Assembly: GCA_013076295.1 (NCBI GenBank) | Contig: RQOL01000729.1 | Span: 4,030,001-4,094,000, forward strand | DNA length: 64,000 nucleotides | Direction of reading: 5' to 3' | Source: Sanderia malayensis | Taxonomy: Eukaryota; Cnidaria; Scyphozoa; Semaeostomeae; Pelagiidae | In this document: piece after piece, positions 46,651 through 57,395 of the stretch | How the letters are laid out: every line of letters begins with the position of its first letter | Numbering within the stretch: position 1 is the stretch's first letter | Notes under the pieces: generated by a model | Seen by the model: the letters and a program-made list of their open reading frames with translations, nothing else | What the model was told of the DNA's origin: nothing | Databases searched by the model: none | Translations under genes and position numbers: made by a program

Positions 46651-47088
46651 TTGTTTTATTTGAAGGAGCATTTTAGATATAGAATAGGTATTGATACAAA
46701 GGTGCAAGTTCGACATCCGTATCTTGGAAGAGGAGGATACAGCAATTTATATAGGTTTCTGGAATGTGCACGCACAAGCGTCAATTTAGATGATCAACCA
46801 CATTTTGCTGAAGTCGCATCAAAGAAAAAAGATAAATGGCAAGATAGAATTAATGTATGGGGGTATATGTATGACAAAAATCGTCATACAAAGCCAAACG
46901 CCGTGTTGTATGCAATATCCCAAAATCAATTTCATTTTTCAATTCATCGTATGTCGTATCTGATTGCATTGTTTATCGTAATGTTTTTTCATTCTCGTAA
47001 TGAAAGGAAACCGCTGAGCATTGAGTCATCGTGTTGGAAACAGCAGACCATGAAATTAATAACATTTGACAGATCGTTGTCTGACTGA
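46651..47088 (+). CDS. Unrecognised ORF
   Basis: A 145-codon frame; its first ~90 codons look like protein (FRYRIGIDTKVQVRHPYLGR, then ECARTSVNLDDQPHFAEVAS and DRINVWGYMYDKNRHTKPNA). The ATG is not at the first codon of the open frame. No family recognised. The later part (after about 46,930) looks random. It may be part of a degraded large element together with the ORFs at 47,460-48,031. Confidence 0.35.
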   Translation: MFYLKEHFRYRIGIDTKVQVRHPYLGRGGYSNLYRFLECARTSVNLDDQPHFAEVASKKKDKWQDRINVWGYMYDKNRHTKPNAVLYAISQNQFHFSIHRMSYLIALFIVMFFHSRNERKPLSIESSCWKQQTMKLITFDRSLSD

Positions 47089-47099
47089 TAGAACATTGT

Positions 47100-47205
47100 G
47101 GTGTACACTTTCGATCATCGTAATTCCACAATCAACCGTCGTAATTCAACAATGAATCGACGGAATTCAACAATAGATCGGCAGAATTGAACACGCATCG
47201 TAAAA
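47100..47205. repeat. Short ~22-bp repeats
   Basis: Four degenerate copies of an AATTCAACAATnnATCG-type unit (CGTAATTCCACAATCAACCG and variants). Confidence 0.65.
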
Positions 47206-47454
47206 AATAGAAGCAAAGGTTAATTGATGCGAAATATATTATAATAAACCACAATGAGCATTCTGTGCACAATTCGGCACATGGTTTTCATAGTCGATAG
47301 ATCCCATTTCTTATCATGAAGCATAATTCACCACATGTCGTTTCATATTTCTCTCACCTCCATCTGTCCTTCCTTATAAATGTCAAGAAAGGCAATATGT
47401 TGCTTTGCTTTGCAGTGCACTTTGTCACGAGCTATTTTAGATTTCAGCTTATAG

Positions 47455-47680
47455 ATAAGGGGCTCTTTAAGAATATACAAAATTCGGTTGTGATAACAGC
47501 TATTGCAGCAACACTACTACCAGGATTACAGCGAGAGTTCAAACCAACAATACGGAAAAAGGGTTGGAAAAATCAAAACTCCTACAATTCGTCCGCAGAG
47601 AATTTTGGAGAGCTGACGGTGTACCAAAAACACAACATGATAAGTGGGCATATCTAGAGGAAGAATTTAAGAAATAGATT
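47455..47680 (+). pseudogene. Unrecognised coding fragment
   Basis: An open frame with ATLLPGLQREFKPTIRKKG overlaps a second frame carrying LLQFVRREFWRADGVPKT and WAYLEEEFKK, which ends in a stop 47 bases before the next ORF. A single frameshift near 47,565 would join them. Family unknown. Confidence 0.35.
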
Positions 47681-47725
47681 ATAAAAGAAGGAGGAACGCT
47701 ACAATTTAATAGCTATGATATAATC

Positions 47726-48031
47726 ATGGCTAGTATAGCAGCAAGTGTTGTAGCATCAATGCTGATAGACGATATGTTGAAGGATGATGGCGGAGTTGAA
47801 GCTACTAAACTAATGACGGGTGAAGGAAAGTATAAAAGGGATAGCATACGAAAACGTGAAGGGAGAGGAGAGTTGAAATCAATAAACATGGGGTCAACAA
47901 TGGCACGTGTAGCGGCTAGACTAGCTATTAGGCAAGCTGTAAGGCAGAGTGGGAGAGCGCTTGCAAAACGAGTTAGTAAACAAGCCGTTAAGAAGTTAGT
48001 ATTGAAAGGTGCTACTAAAGCTGCACAGTGA
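47726..48031 (+). CDS. Small basic protein, function unknown
   Basis: ATG at 47,726; 101 aa: Ala-rich start MASIAASVVASMLIDDMLKD, acidic spacer, and a strongly basic C-terminal half with repeated Ala-Arg/Lys (ARLAIRQAVRQSGRALAKRV). It looks like a DNA-binding or core-type protein of a virus-like element, but I recognise no family and do not assign one. Intact frame. The neighbour just upstream (47,455-47,680) is probably of the same unit. Confidence 0.5.
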   Translation: MASIAASVVASMLIDDMLKDDGGVEATKLMTGEGKYKRDSIRKREGRGELKSINMGSTMARVAARLAIRQAVRQSGRALAKRVSKQAVKKLVLKGATKAAQ

Positions 48032-48130
48032 ACAATTTATAGTCTCTTCCCCCGTCCCGGAAAAAATATCTCTATAACATTTGACAAAATATGATTTGTT
48101 TTTTACGAGTTTTTTCACATTGAAGTTGTA

Positions 48131-48403
48131 ATGGGCTGTTCTTGTCTGTTTGAAAACAGGATGAATCTATGTACAACGTGCACAATTGAAACAAAATACA
48201 AATGCATTGATTGTGGGGTATCCACTTGTAATAGTTTTGCAATTTCGAAAACAAATGAAGGTGTGGATGGTTGGGTTGCTGGCCTATCTGCTCTGCTGGC
48301 TAATGTTATGAATGTAGCATGCTTTTATCTGAAAAGAGATCCATGTTTTTGGACGAACAATAACATGGCATCAATCAAACAAGTTTTTATCTGTAAAATA
48401 TAA
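48131..48403 (+). CDS. Cys-rich ORF fragment
   Basis: The frame begins MGCSCLFENRMNLCTTCTIE and continues KYKCIDCGVSTCNSF: six or more Cys in CxxC-like spacing, as in C-terminal zinc domains of some transposases (piggyBac-like). The rest is not protein-like. No upstream nuclease is visible. Probably a terminal fragment. Confidence 0.35.
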   Translation: MGCSCLFENRMNLCTTCTIETKYKCIDCGVSTCNSFAISKTNEGVDGWVAGLSALLANVMNVACFYLKRDPCFWTNNNMASIKQVFICKI

Positions 48404-48409
48404 TAATGC

Positions 48410-49090
48410 AACAGACTTGCACCTCCAATTCCAAACCTTCTGCTACAGCATTTTCAAATCTAGAAATAAGTTAAATAAAATGCTGAAACCTCGCCAAGCT
48501 CACTTGAACCTTTGAACAATAAGAACAGCAACGGAAGTGGAAGTGTTCTATTGTTACATGCTATTAGGAGCGACAATTAAAGTGCCCCAAGGCTTTTTTT
48601 TTAATTTGTGAATTCAATAAAACTCGGTATGCTGACTTCATATCTGAAAATTATTTTTAAATCAGACGCGTAGTTCACGAGTTATTACGTGTGGAAGTGT
48701 CGATGTTTCATCATTTTCGCCATTTTCCTTGTCTCACTTTTAGGACTGGGTCAAGTCCGACTATGACATCATAGTCAGACAGTGGCTGCTTATTGCACTC
48801 AGTGGCGGCGGGCGTAGGCCGTGCAATGTTAAAACAGTATGGGATTTCAATAGGATCGAAAACATGATCACAGATATTTGCCAAGACCTGGAAATTGTTA
48901 GATTTATGTGAAACTGGGAAAATATGCCATATCAATGTGTTTTGGTAGCCCGTGCAAATGCACCTGATAAAGCAAGATTTGTAGAGCTTCACAGGATTCA
49001 GCTTTAAGCTTTAATCACAAATATAAACGCATAGTAATAACACAAAGATTTGCATAATAAAACAATAACCAGCACAAATGAAACAAAATA
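48410..49090. other. No gene seen; 3' flank of the DIRS element
   Basis: No convincing frame. The downstream terminal repeat of the DIRS element should be here, but I could not match it to a sequence upstream of gag. Confidence 0.4.
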
Positions 49091-49097
49091 GAACTCA

Positions 49098-50351
49098 TTA
49101 TTCCGTATTATCAATATTAACAGCTGAATTATCAAGTATTGATTTAACATAATTAAAATCCTCGTTAAGAGTTGGCCCAATAGTCCTGTTATAATGCTTC
49201 TGAAACGTCTCTGCTCGACTCCAGTTTGCTCTTTTGAGCATCTCATGCAGAGGAACACCTACAGAGTATGCTTTACTTGTAGAAGCAGCACGACAGCTAT
49301 GGGAAGTAAATATATCTATGTTAATTCCAGAAGACTTCAGCGTATCTTTGATCCATCTCAAAATGGTGTCAGTTGAAGCTGGTTTGTGTGGTCTCCCATA
49401 CGTAATGATAAATGCTTTGTTATCATCAGGTATCAACTTATTACGTTGAAGCAAGTAATGTTCAATACAGTTAACGAAACACAATTTTGTATTGAGTTGG
49501 TATCTGTGAAATACTAGTGGTTCAGGCTTAAACCCTGGTCTAGAATGCTTCATAACTTTATTAGGACAAATAATACACTTTGAGTCATCAATTTTGACAT
49601 CATCAATAGAAAATGTAGAAAAGACATTTTTCCTGTTTGCCCCAAGGATCATCAAAAGAGTAACAGTTTTAGCACAAAGTTCCTTGAAGGAGAGTTTATA
49701 ATTATGATCCTTATTATTGAAATATTCAAGTACTTTATTGACGTCCCATATTTCGACATATCTTGGCGTAGGAGGGTGCATGTTAAATATCCCTTTGAGG
49801 AATCTGTTAATTAAAGGATGGGCCGTGATAGAAGGACCATCCTCAATATGTACAAGTGAAGTAAGTGCACTGCGAGCTGCCCAGAGCCCGCTATAATGAC
49901 ACCTGTTACTGTATAGCTTAGTTAAAAATTCGAGCACATAATTGATATTGGTATGGGTGCTATTAATGCCCTTATCAGCGCAAAATTTTAGCCACTTTGA
50001 CCAGGTAGATGAATATTTATTCATAGTACTTTTTCTCCACGATGAGAGAATGATATTCTGTGTCAATTGTGGCAAATTTAAGCACCCTAAGGCTGAGCTG
50101 AGACCAGAAGTGCAATCAGAGACAGGTTTTTCTCTAATGGATGTGTTTCCTGGGGTTTTGAAGGCAACCGAAGAGCTTTTTTGGGGATTGGTATCATTTG
50201 TTTTGTGATACGCATCACATTGGGGAACCAACATTGGGTGTTCCACTTGGGAATAATTATGATCCCCGAGGCTCCATCCTTTATAATCTTTGCCACTGTA
50301 TCTCCTATGATGCTGAAAGGAGGAAAAGCATAGAATTTGATATCGGTCCAT
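49098..50351 (-). CDS. DIRS tyrosine recombinase
   Basis: 417 codons from ATG at 50,351. It integrates the circular cDNA. The N-terminal core-binding domain holds LSSWRKSTMNKYSSTWSKWL; the catalytic domain has LLMILGANRKNVFSTF (first Arg region), MKHSRPGFKPE, TSHSCRAASTSKAYSVG (HxxR) and FQKHYNR (Tyr nucleophile). All four catalytic elements are visible. Its first ~88 codons overlap the 3' end of the RT/RNase H frame in another frame, usual for DIRS. Intact. The fragment at 10,003-10,500 is a second, diverged copy of this protein type. Confidence 0.92.
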   Translation of the reverse strand: MDRYQILCFSSFQHHRRYSGKDYKGWSLGDHNYSQVEHPMLVPQCDAYHKTNDTNPQKSSSVAFKTPGNTSIREKPVSDCTSGLSSALGCLNLPQLTQNIILSSWRKSTMNKYSSTWSKWLKFCADKGINSTHTNINYVLEFLTKLYSNRCHYSGLWAARSALTSLVHIEDGPSITAHPLINRFLKGIFNMHPPTPRYVEIWDVNKVLEYFNNKDHNYKLSFKELCAKTVTLLMILGANRKNVFSTFSIDDVKIDDSKCIICPNKVMKHSRPGFKPEPLVFHRYQLNTKLCFVNCIEHYLLQRNKLIPDDNKAFIITYGRPHKPASTDTILRWIKDTLKSSGINIDIFTSHSCRAASTSKAYSVGVPLHEMLKRANWSRAETFQKHYNRTIGPTLNEDFNYVKSILDNSAVNIDNTE

Positions 50352-52090
50352 GAAATTGTAAAAGCATCAGTGGCAATGGCATTAGGATCAGGGTGCCAAG
50401 AAACATATCTATTTAATTTATGGTTCACTCTAGAGGCAAATAAGTCAACCGTAGGCATAAAATTCAATGAATTAGTAATTGTATCAAAATGTTTAGGTAA
50501 TAGTTGCCATTCTGTGTTGTCATGAAATTTTCTAGATTTATTGTCTGCTATAGTGTTATCGACACCAGGGACATGAGCCGCTGATATCCAACAGTTTTGT
50601 TGTATGCAAAAGTTCCAAATAGTAATTGCAATATTATTACATGTGGCAGATTTGGTGCCCCCCATATGATTAATATATGCCACAGTAGTCTGATTATCAG
50701 TCATGATCCTAATATGTTTAAATATTTTATTTCTGCAATATGATTTAATAGCAAAATAAGCTGCTTGAAGCTCAAGGCAATTAATATGTTGAATTTCTGA
50801 GCCCAGCCATTGACCTCCAGTAGGGTTAACACCATCTGTAGCTCCCCATCCAAGTTCACTTGCATCAGTGTATATGACTATGTCAACGTCCGGCAAGTGT
50901 AAATTATTAAAAGTATTAGCAATGTTGTCAAGCCACCATTGCAGTTCTAGTTTAATGGACGGGTTGATTAAAATAGTGGCCTTAAAATTACCTTTATTGA
51001 TTTTGAGAGCCTCAATTTTGCATTTTTCAGAATTGCGATAATGCAATTTGCCATATGGAATGGCTGGAAAAGTAGATATAACAGTTCCAATGACAGAGGC
51101 AAGATCTTTTATAGTGGGTTTTTTCATATTCAAAAATTTCAGGATTTTTTCGCGAATTTCATGGATTTTATTATCTGTGAGCTTGATAGTCATATTTTTA
51201 GAATTAATAAGAAACCCCAAAAATTCTAGTTCTTGAACCGGTAGCAGCTGAGACTTCTCCAAATGAATAGTAAACCCCAGTTTGCGTAGTAATGAAACTG
51301 TGGCTATTGCATTATCCAGGCATTCCTGTTGAGTGTTGCCTTGTAAATAAGTGTCATCAACATATACGACTGACATATGTCCTTTGGCTCTAAGACAAGC
51401 AAATGGGGGTTTTAAAACTTTGGTGAAAAGTCGCATGGCTGGTTCATAACCATTGGGCATGCCTTGAAACTCATAAAATTTATCTTTCCAAAAAAATTTA
51501 AAATATTTTTGGTGATTTTTATTGACAGGAATGCTGTAAAAAGCATCTTTTAGGCCATCCAAACATTGGGTTTAATAATGTTTTGGACATCATGCAATGA
51601 TTCCATTTTGAAATGTTGATAAACAACATATTCATTTAGATCACTAAGGTTAAGAATCATGCGGCGAGTTCCATCTTTTTTAGGCCTGGTGAAAATACTG
51701 GAGAGAAAATCCCCAGCACACCGAGGACTTTCGAATATGACACCTTTCTTGAGCAATTTATATATTTCAAGATCAATCAAGCAAACCTCGCTGGGTGCAA
51801 AAACACATTGTTTGATGTTATTAGTATTAGGTGGCATGTTGTCAATGAAGTCAATGGTGAGCCCCTGTTTAACAATCTGCATAATGTATGCATTTGGAGA
51901 AATCTCTGCCCAAGCAGAACTAAAATTTTGTATATTACCGGCTTTGTAGTTTGCAATATCAGACTTAAGTTTTGCAATATCAAAATGTAAGTTTAGATCA
52001 AATGTGTAACTTACTGTTTTATCTAGTTTTGGCCATTGTAATTTTGTCTCCTGAATGGTCTGCGGTTCGGCCTTCCCTTGGATCTCCCCC
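50087..52090 (-). pseudogene. DIRS reverse transcriptase / RNase H
   Basis: The frame opens about where gag stops (near 52,090) and reads FSSAWAEISPNAYIMQIV, then PKKDGTRRMILNLSDLNEYV, until VWMA and a stop near 51,555; the frame one step over continues LKDAFYSIPVNK, so a short deletion removed the end of RT motif A. Next come FQGMPNGYEPAMRLFTK, MSVVYVDDTYLQG (YVDD box) and LEFLGFLINSK; RNase H with IYTDASELGWGATDG, NCLELQAAYFAIK, IMTDNQTTVAYINHMGG and HVPGVDNTIADNKSR; and the C-terminal DIRS segment (PTVDLFASRVNHK, YAFPPFSIIG). One frameshift is the only visible damage. Confidence 0.92.
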
Positions 52091-52102
52091 CTCTCTGACC
52101 CC

Positions 52103-53382
52103 TCATCCCATATCGGGAGTGATATGGGGGGGGGTCTTGAAGTTTTTTGAGAATTTCCCTTTGGAGCTTTTGGCCATGGCAGTATTAGTGGCCGTTATTT
52201 TAGAAATCCTATTGCTGAGGTCTTCTTCAGATCCAAATAGTAAAGGGGCATTAGGGGAAACATCATTTGCAAGTTTGGCAAGAGTACCCAATTTTGGCTT
52301 CATGTTATCCCTACGCATTTGGTTAATCTCATGCATAGCATTAGTGAGAATAGCAGCCAGGTCAATGGACATGCTTGCTATCTCTGAGGACTCTTGGGAT
52401 TTAAGCTGCAAGGCTTTGTCTGAGATGGCAATTATCCCAAAAGTAGAGTGCAAAATCATGTTTTGTACCTTTTGCATTGCGAGGTCAAATTGTCTAGCCA
52501 TGGTATCAATTTTGTCAGACCAAATGTCCTTGTTACATTTTGGAACAAAAATGTCACAATTCTGTGGCTTTAAAAACTTATTCAGTCTAGACTTAAGTTT
52601 TTCAGGTGCCAATTTCTGACCCCACAGTCCCAATATAATGCCAGCCAGTTTTTCGTTGACTGCGTCTGTAGTGTCAGCCTCAATCAGCAGGTCCTCCTGA
52701 ATCTGAGTTAGCAGAGAGTCATTATCCTCAACATTGACCTTAGTTTGGTCTGTGAGAAGGGCTTGGACATCTGCATCCAAACTGTCCTGTTCAGGGATGC
52801 TAATATCATCATCTGAGTACTCACCTGAATTCTCATTATAGTCTAACTCCGGTTCCAGAGGATCTTCAGGTCTAGACAGGGTATGTGAGGCTGCATTTTT
52901 GCTAATAGTAGCGACACTGGTCCTATTAGCAGGGCCGGCATTATTCCCTGTTGCAATCGCACTGGGATTATATTTTGAACAACCTCTGGCACTGGGCTTG
53001 GTTGCTTTAATTGAAGGCCCTGGTGATTCTGATGCTGCATCAGATTCAGGACAGGGTCGTTTTAAACTACTCTTGCTAAGAGTAGCAAGGGGTATTATCA
53101 ACTCAGAAAGGGTTTTTTGGAGTCCCAAAAGGGAACCGGTTAGAACCCCTTCTAACCGGGAAAAATTATCATTTTGTACGGAGCGTAGTTCTTCCAGTAG
53201 GCCAGAATTTCCACGCTTCGGATCGGAAGTTTCGCATTCTTCCTCCGCAGCAATATGAAAGCTAACAATGCAAGAAAAACCTTAGTAAAGGAATTTGGGT
53301 AAATTAAAACAGTATTGAAACAAGAAAGTAAAGATTGAAGTGGATAAAATCAATACCTATTTGGTAACATTTTTTCTTCCAT
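52103..53382 (-). CDS. DIRS gag-like protein with predicted intron
   Basis: The long frame 52,103-53,261 has a Ser/Pro-rich head, an acidic stretch (SGEYSDDDISIPEQDSLDAD) and a conserved helical part (NCDIFVPKCNKDIWSDKIDT, DLAMQKVQNMIL, LTNAMHEINQMRRDN). It has no in-frame ATG at its 5' end. A 26-nt first exon (53,382-53,357, ATGGAAGAAAAAATG) with donor AG|GTATTG and an acceptor TTGCATTGTTAG at 53,262 supplies the start; intron 95 bp. The joined CDS is 1,185 nt, exactly 395 codons. Packaging role inferred from DIRS ORF1. Confidence 0.8.
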
Positions 53383-53749
53383 GGTGCGTTCTCCATGCAA
53401 TGCTTCGCCAGTGAGTTCTCTGCGAGTGCGCCTTTCATATTGGCTGCTGCGAAGCAGACACAGGGAAATGGAAATGCCAGCATGCAACCATCAATTTCGG
53501 TGCAATAACGAAATTCATGTGTAGTAATAAAGAATTGTGTTGCACATTTTCAACACTTGCAGTATCCAATGAAAATCGAATTGTTTCAAGTTTCTTCAAC
53601 CACGAAGGTTGACCTACACGACAGATGCATATGGCCTAAATCATATTACGTATAGAATTTTGATACACTTTTACTTCATCAACAACAGAAAGATAATAGT
53701 TCAGATCCAGTTAATTGCCCAGAAAGTTCTCTTTCGACATTTCTTTTCT

Positions 53750-54123
53750 CGCTCACATCTCTTTCATAGCTTTAGAGTTCTCAGCCAAAGGATCAAGTGC
53801 ATCAGGTTCTCCTTCATCGGTCTGCTTTACTCTACGATACGATCAATCCTATCCCCTCGCCACCTTCGCATTCCTCAGCACTGCAATTATGTATTGGGTA
53901 CTGGAAATCAGCATCGTTAAAATGCTCAGAACAAATAACAGAGCTTTGTGGACACCCATTTCGGTCTCTTGGCCTGAAAAAGATTTACCCACAATTTACG
54001 CCGATGCTTTGCAATTGGTCTCTCATCGCCAAAATATGGGATTTTGTGCACAGAAATACTCTCGGCAGTGTGCACAGGGCTATTTGTGCTTGAGCAGTTA
54101 GCTATGACACATCGATCCGGCAT
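53750..54123 (-). pseudogene. THAP-domain protein relic
   Basis: Minus strand, ATG at 54,123: MPDRCVIANCSSTNS, SVHKIPYFGDER, RRKLWVNLF, then after a one-base frameshift SSVICSEHFNDADFQYP, i.e. the C2CH signature of a THAP finger. Downstream is an acidic, broken segment (KQTDEGEPDALDPLAENSKA). No transposase core follows; the DIRS element begins about 370 bases away. Confidence 0.78.
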
Positions 54124-54486
54124 TATACATCAGTAACACAGGCCCGAATAACAAGTAATACTATACCAAATGCTTGAAATACAGTCCAACACATAGCAAA
54201 ACACAATTTCTCAACTTTATGCAAACGATACCCTTCCACACATTCTTTTTGCATGCAAAGATTATTGGACAAGGATTACTGAGAGAATGCCGGCAACATG
54301 GAGTGATGAATAGATAGCAGTTTTTTCATTCCGCGAGGTAAAATTATTAAAATTATCTCATCATGCTATCCACACCTGGTAAAATTATCAAGAGCGTTAT
54401 ATGCACCAATGTAGATAGTCACTCTGAACCCTCTCCGAATCCGCATCAATGGGGATATAAAAAGGCATATCTACTGAAATGATGCT

Positions 54487-55613
54487 CGTTTATCTCACAG
54501 AGACTTGGAAAAAACTTTTGGACCAAGGGAAATTTGTAGGCGTGTTGTTCATCGATTTTTGAAAAGCGTTTGACACAGTGGACACACACCATTTTGCAGC
54601 ACAAGCTTCAGCAACCAGGGTGCTCCGGAAATTTAGCGCTGACAATTCAAGATTATCTGAAGAATAGATTTCAGTTCACGGAGATTGACAGAAGCACCTC
54701 AGCAATGAGGAAAATTGAGTGTGGAGTACCTCAAGGCTCACTTCTGGGGCCTAGATTGTTCTCGATGTATGTAGATGACTTCCCAGAAGCCCTCAGTAAA
54801 GGTCAAGTTCAGATGTATGCTGATGATGCCACCGCATATTGTGCTGGCAGTACCATGAACGAAGTTTGCTGAGATCTGCAGACAATGCTGATAGAAGTAC
54901 ACCAATGGTGCACCAAAAATAGGCTAACTATTCACCCTAAGAAAACGAAAGCCATGATATTTAACAGGCACAAATTCATTGGCCCCCTGAATGACCTTTA
55001 CCTCGGAGATCAGACGATAGAGTATGTGCACACATCTGAATGTCTTGGTGTTCTAATCAACAGGAAACTGTCATGGAAACCACAGATTAAATCGATATGT
55101 AAATCATTTGGTGCAAAAGTTAAAAAGTGAAAAAATCTGAAGTCACAGTATTTCCTTGAAGAAATCTACTTCACAACAGTAATACCGACCGTTGAATATG
55201 CAATAGCTGCATGGGGTACATGTAGCGAATCCCTATTTGAAGAATTAGAAAATATCCATGTACAAGCTGCAAGAGTAATTAAAAGAATTCCATCAATCGT
55301 GAAAGACACTGAAGTGTTCAATGTATCAAAATGGGACTCCTTGAACTACCAATATAAAAGACGAATTTTGATATTTATGCAAAAGTACAATCTAGAAAAT
55401 TTACCAGATTCGTTCGATACCCTTTTTGAAATTAAAACGGAAAGACACAGTAGCCGGTTGGATCATACACTCAGGACTCCAAGATACCGCACAGAAGTTG
55501 GCAGAAACTCAATTTGCTTCAGAGGGCCTGCGTTGTGGAATTCATTAAAGAAAGAAATGAAAATTATATTGATACATTCAAAAAACATCTTAAATATGAG
55601 CGAAAGAAGATAA
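54487..55613 (+). pseudogene. CR1-like LINE reverse transcriptase, 5'-truncated
   Basis: Plus-strand frames give motif A (VGVLFIDF, stop, KAFDTVD), GVPQGSLLGPRLFSMYVDDF, MYADDATAYCAG (YADD box), IHPKKTKAMIFNRHK, YVHTSECLGVLINRKLSW, PTVEYAIAAWGT and the LINE tail FRGPALWNSLKKEM. Interruptions: TGA in motif A, TGA near 54,870, TGA near 55,128 and a break before 55,299. No endonuclease upstream, so a 5'-truncated copy. A TGTA-rich tail lies at 55,826-55,845, consistent with a CR1/L2-type 3' microsatellite. Confidence 0.87.
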
Positions 55614-55845
55614 ATGCGATCTTATTCACGTAAGGAACGGGACAAATTTTAAACAAAGACACTGATTTTATTTTTTTTCAACTTTAGTAGAACTTCAATA
55701 GGTAATATTAACTTTACTGTAGCTCTTTACTCTAGTTAATTTACTTTAATTTATCTTAGTTAGACAGGAGGTCCACATCAGCTTGCCTAGCTGCCAGTAA
55801 AATAACCTACATATAAAATAAATTTGTATGTATGTATGTATGTTT

Positions 55846-56240
55846 GGGGGTCAATTTCCAGGTCTTGAAAATGTCGAAATGTGTAGAAATTATAAACAGA
55901 GATGTGGAAAGGCTTGGTTATAATAGTTTAGAAAGGATTTGCAAAAATGTATTTATCATTGAAAACAAGTGAGAAAACCGGATGCGATGTTGACTTTTCC
56001 ATGCCGAAGCCAAAGAGAGAAGTTGACTTCGTTCCGGCATCTACGTCACACAACCTCGGCCCAGAAAATTGTAATTGACTGTTGATTGGTTAATGATTAC
56101 ATCATCATTCGAAAGGCGGCATCAACATTTGAATAATGTAATGTTTCTAAAAATAGATTTTGGAAAAGGATAAAATGCGAGAATCTCAAATGGGAGCTTA
56201 TTTCAGTCAGAAGTCGTCAGAGATAAGAGCTCAAGAATAA
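55846..56240. other. No gene seen
   Basis: Short frames only (for example MSKCVEIINRDVERLGYNS from 55,871); no domain. Confidence 0.4.
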
Positions 56241-57057
56241 TTCACAATTCACAGAACCAGCGATGATGACCTAACTGCAGCCGCCTCCTTCTACATAAAA
56301 AAATTTCCTGAGAAACATGCTCTAATTGTAGAAGTGAACAATAAAGGAAAGATTTTCATCAAGAACATTCGGCTCTCATCAACAGGATTCAACCCTTTGA
56401 TTATTGTAATCAAAGACCAACTTATTGTGAATAAGGATGGACAGATTGAATTTGAAGGGAAGGACTCAGAAAGTCTATTGGAATCAAGGAAAGTGAATGT
56501 TACATCAAAGCAATATGCCAGAGTAACAACAAAGTTTCTATCGCTACTCTCGAGTCCAGAATAAACGTACCCCCCCCCTGCTTATTAATTTTTTGGAAAA
56601 AATCCACCCAGGACATCCTTATTCCAGACCCCCCCCCCCCCGTTTATTATTTTTGAGGCTTCTGTAACAAGATACTTGAGGACTGATGATTTTGATTTTG
56701 TTTATAAATTCGAAGCAACCTTTTTTGAAGAAATTGGCTATTTTTGGGTTTAAGAATTTACTTGTGAAACTCAAACATAGCAATTACCTTCAAAAATTGT
56801 GTTCAAAAACCACAATTTAAAAACACTACGAAAAAACATATCACATGTTGCGCTCGTAAGTTCTGTTTCCTTCTGTTTCCAATTTAAAGGGACTACTAAC
56901 CATCCACCCCGTTCTTTATGATTTGGGAATTTTTCCCTCCCCCTCGTTTATTCCAGACCCCCCATCTATTCCGGACTCGGGAGTATACACAGAAGTTTTA
57001 GAAAAGTACGCAGGTACTGCTAGGGATGATGTGATTAAGATGGAAATTTACATTTAA
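56241..57057 (+). pseudogene. Unrecognised ORF split by MITE M3
   Basis: The frame opens after TAA at 56,238 and has no early ATG; a possible 3' splice site (TTCACAATTCACAG) lies at 56,254. It encodes ASFYIKKFPEKHALIVEV, IFIKNIRLSSTGFNPLIIV, and RKVNVTSKQYARVTTKFLSL. MITE M3 enters at TA 56,545; deleting M3 plus one TA continues the frame as YTEVLEKYAGTARDDVIKM to TAA at 57,055. Family unknown. Further protein-like codons (KDLKPLSLKRKEPSDDVLG, 57,192-57,320) may belong to the same decayed gene. Confidence 0.5.
56545..56985. mobile_element. MITE M3 with C-rich interior
   Basis: Inverted ends CTCTCGAGTCCAGAATA (left) and CTCCCGAGTCCGGAATA (right, complement), each next to TA. The interior has runs of 8-13 C with TTATT spacers, the complement-like counterpart of M1/M2. 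The exact rejoining of the host ORF confirms the borders (56,547-56,983). Confidence 0.88.
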
Positions 57058-57395
57058 AAACATGGAGATGCTGCAGCAATTTTGTCTGAGTGCAATAAGG
57101 TGGAAAGGTGAGAAACCAACCAAGACCGGTGTCAATCTCAATGAAGCGATGATAAAGGCTGTTCGAATTTGGTATATTTCGAAGTACCAATGGTAAAGAC
57201 TTGAAACCACTTTCACTCAAAAGAAAGGAACCATCTGATGATGTGCTGGGAGTTAAACTATCCAAAACGAAAAGATCATCTGACATAAAGTCAAACGAGC
57301 AAATTGACGATGCATATTAAGCAATCCTCCTGAATTAAATTTCAGGAAAAGCAAAGGAGTATTGCAAGAAGTGTTTCGAGTCTCCTGTATTATTA

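Larger units (their letters stand above)
49098..53382 (-). mobile_element. DIRS-type tyrosine-recombinase retrotransposon
   Basis: Minus-strand order gag, reverse transcriptase/RNase H, tyrosine recombinase with overlapping frames is that of DIRS retrotransposons, which integrate by recombination and lack DDE integrase and LTRs. The coordinates cover coding parts only; terminal and internal complementary repeats were not found by eye. A single frameshift (near 51,560) is the only clear break. Confidence 0.92.

Noticed and set aside
47100..47205. Short repeats with spacers resembling a mini CRISPR
   Set aside because: Only four degenerate ~22-bp copies, no constant repeat/variable spacer pattern.
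48711..49258. Minus-strand ORFs after the DIRS recombinase as further DIRS genes
   Set aside because: Low-complexity hydrophobic or random frames; the recombinase is normally the last DIRS gene.
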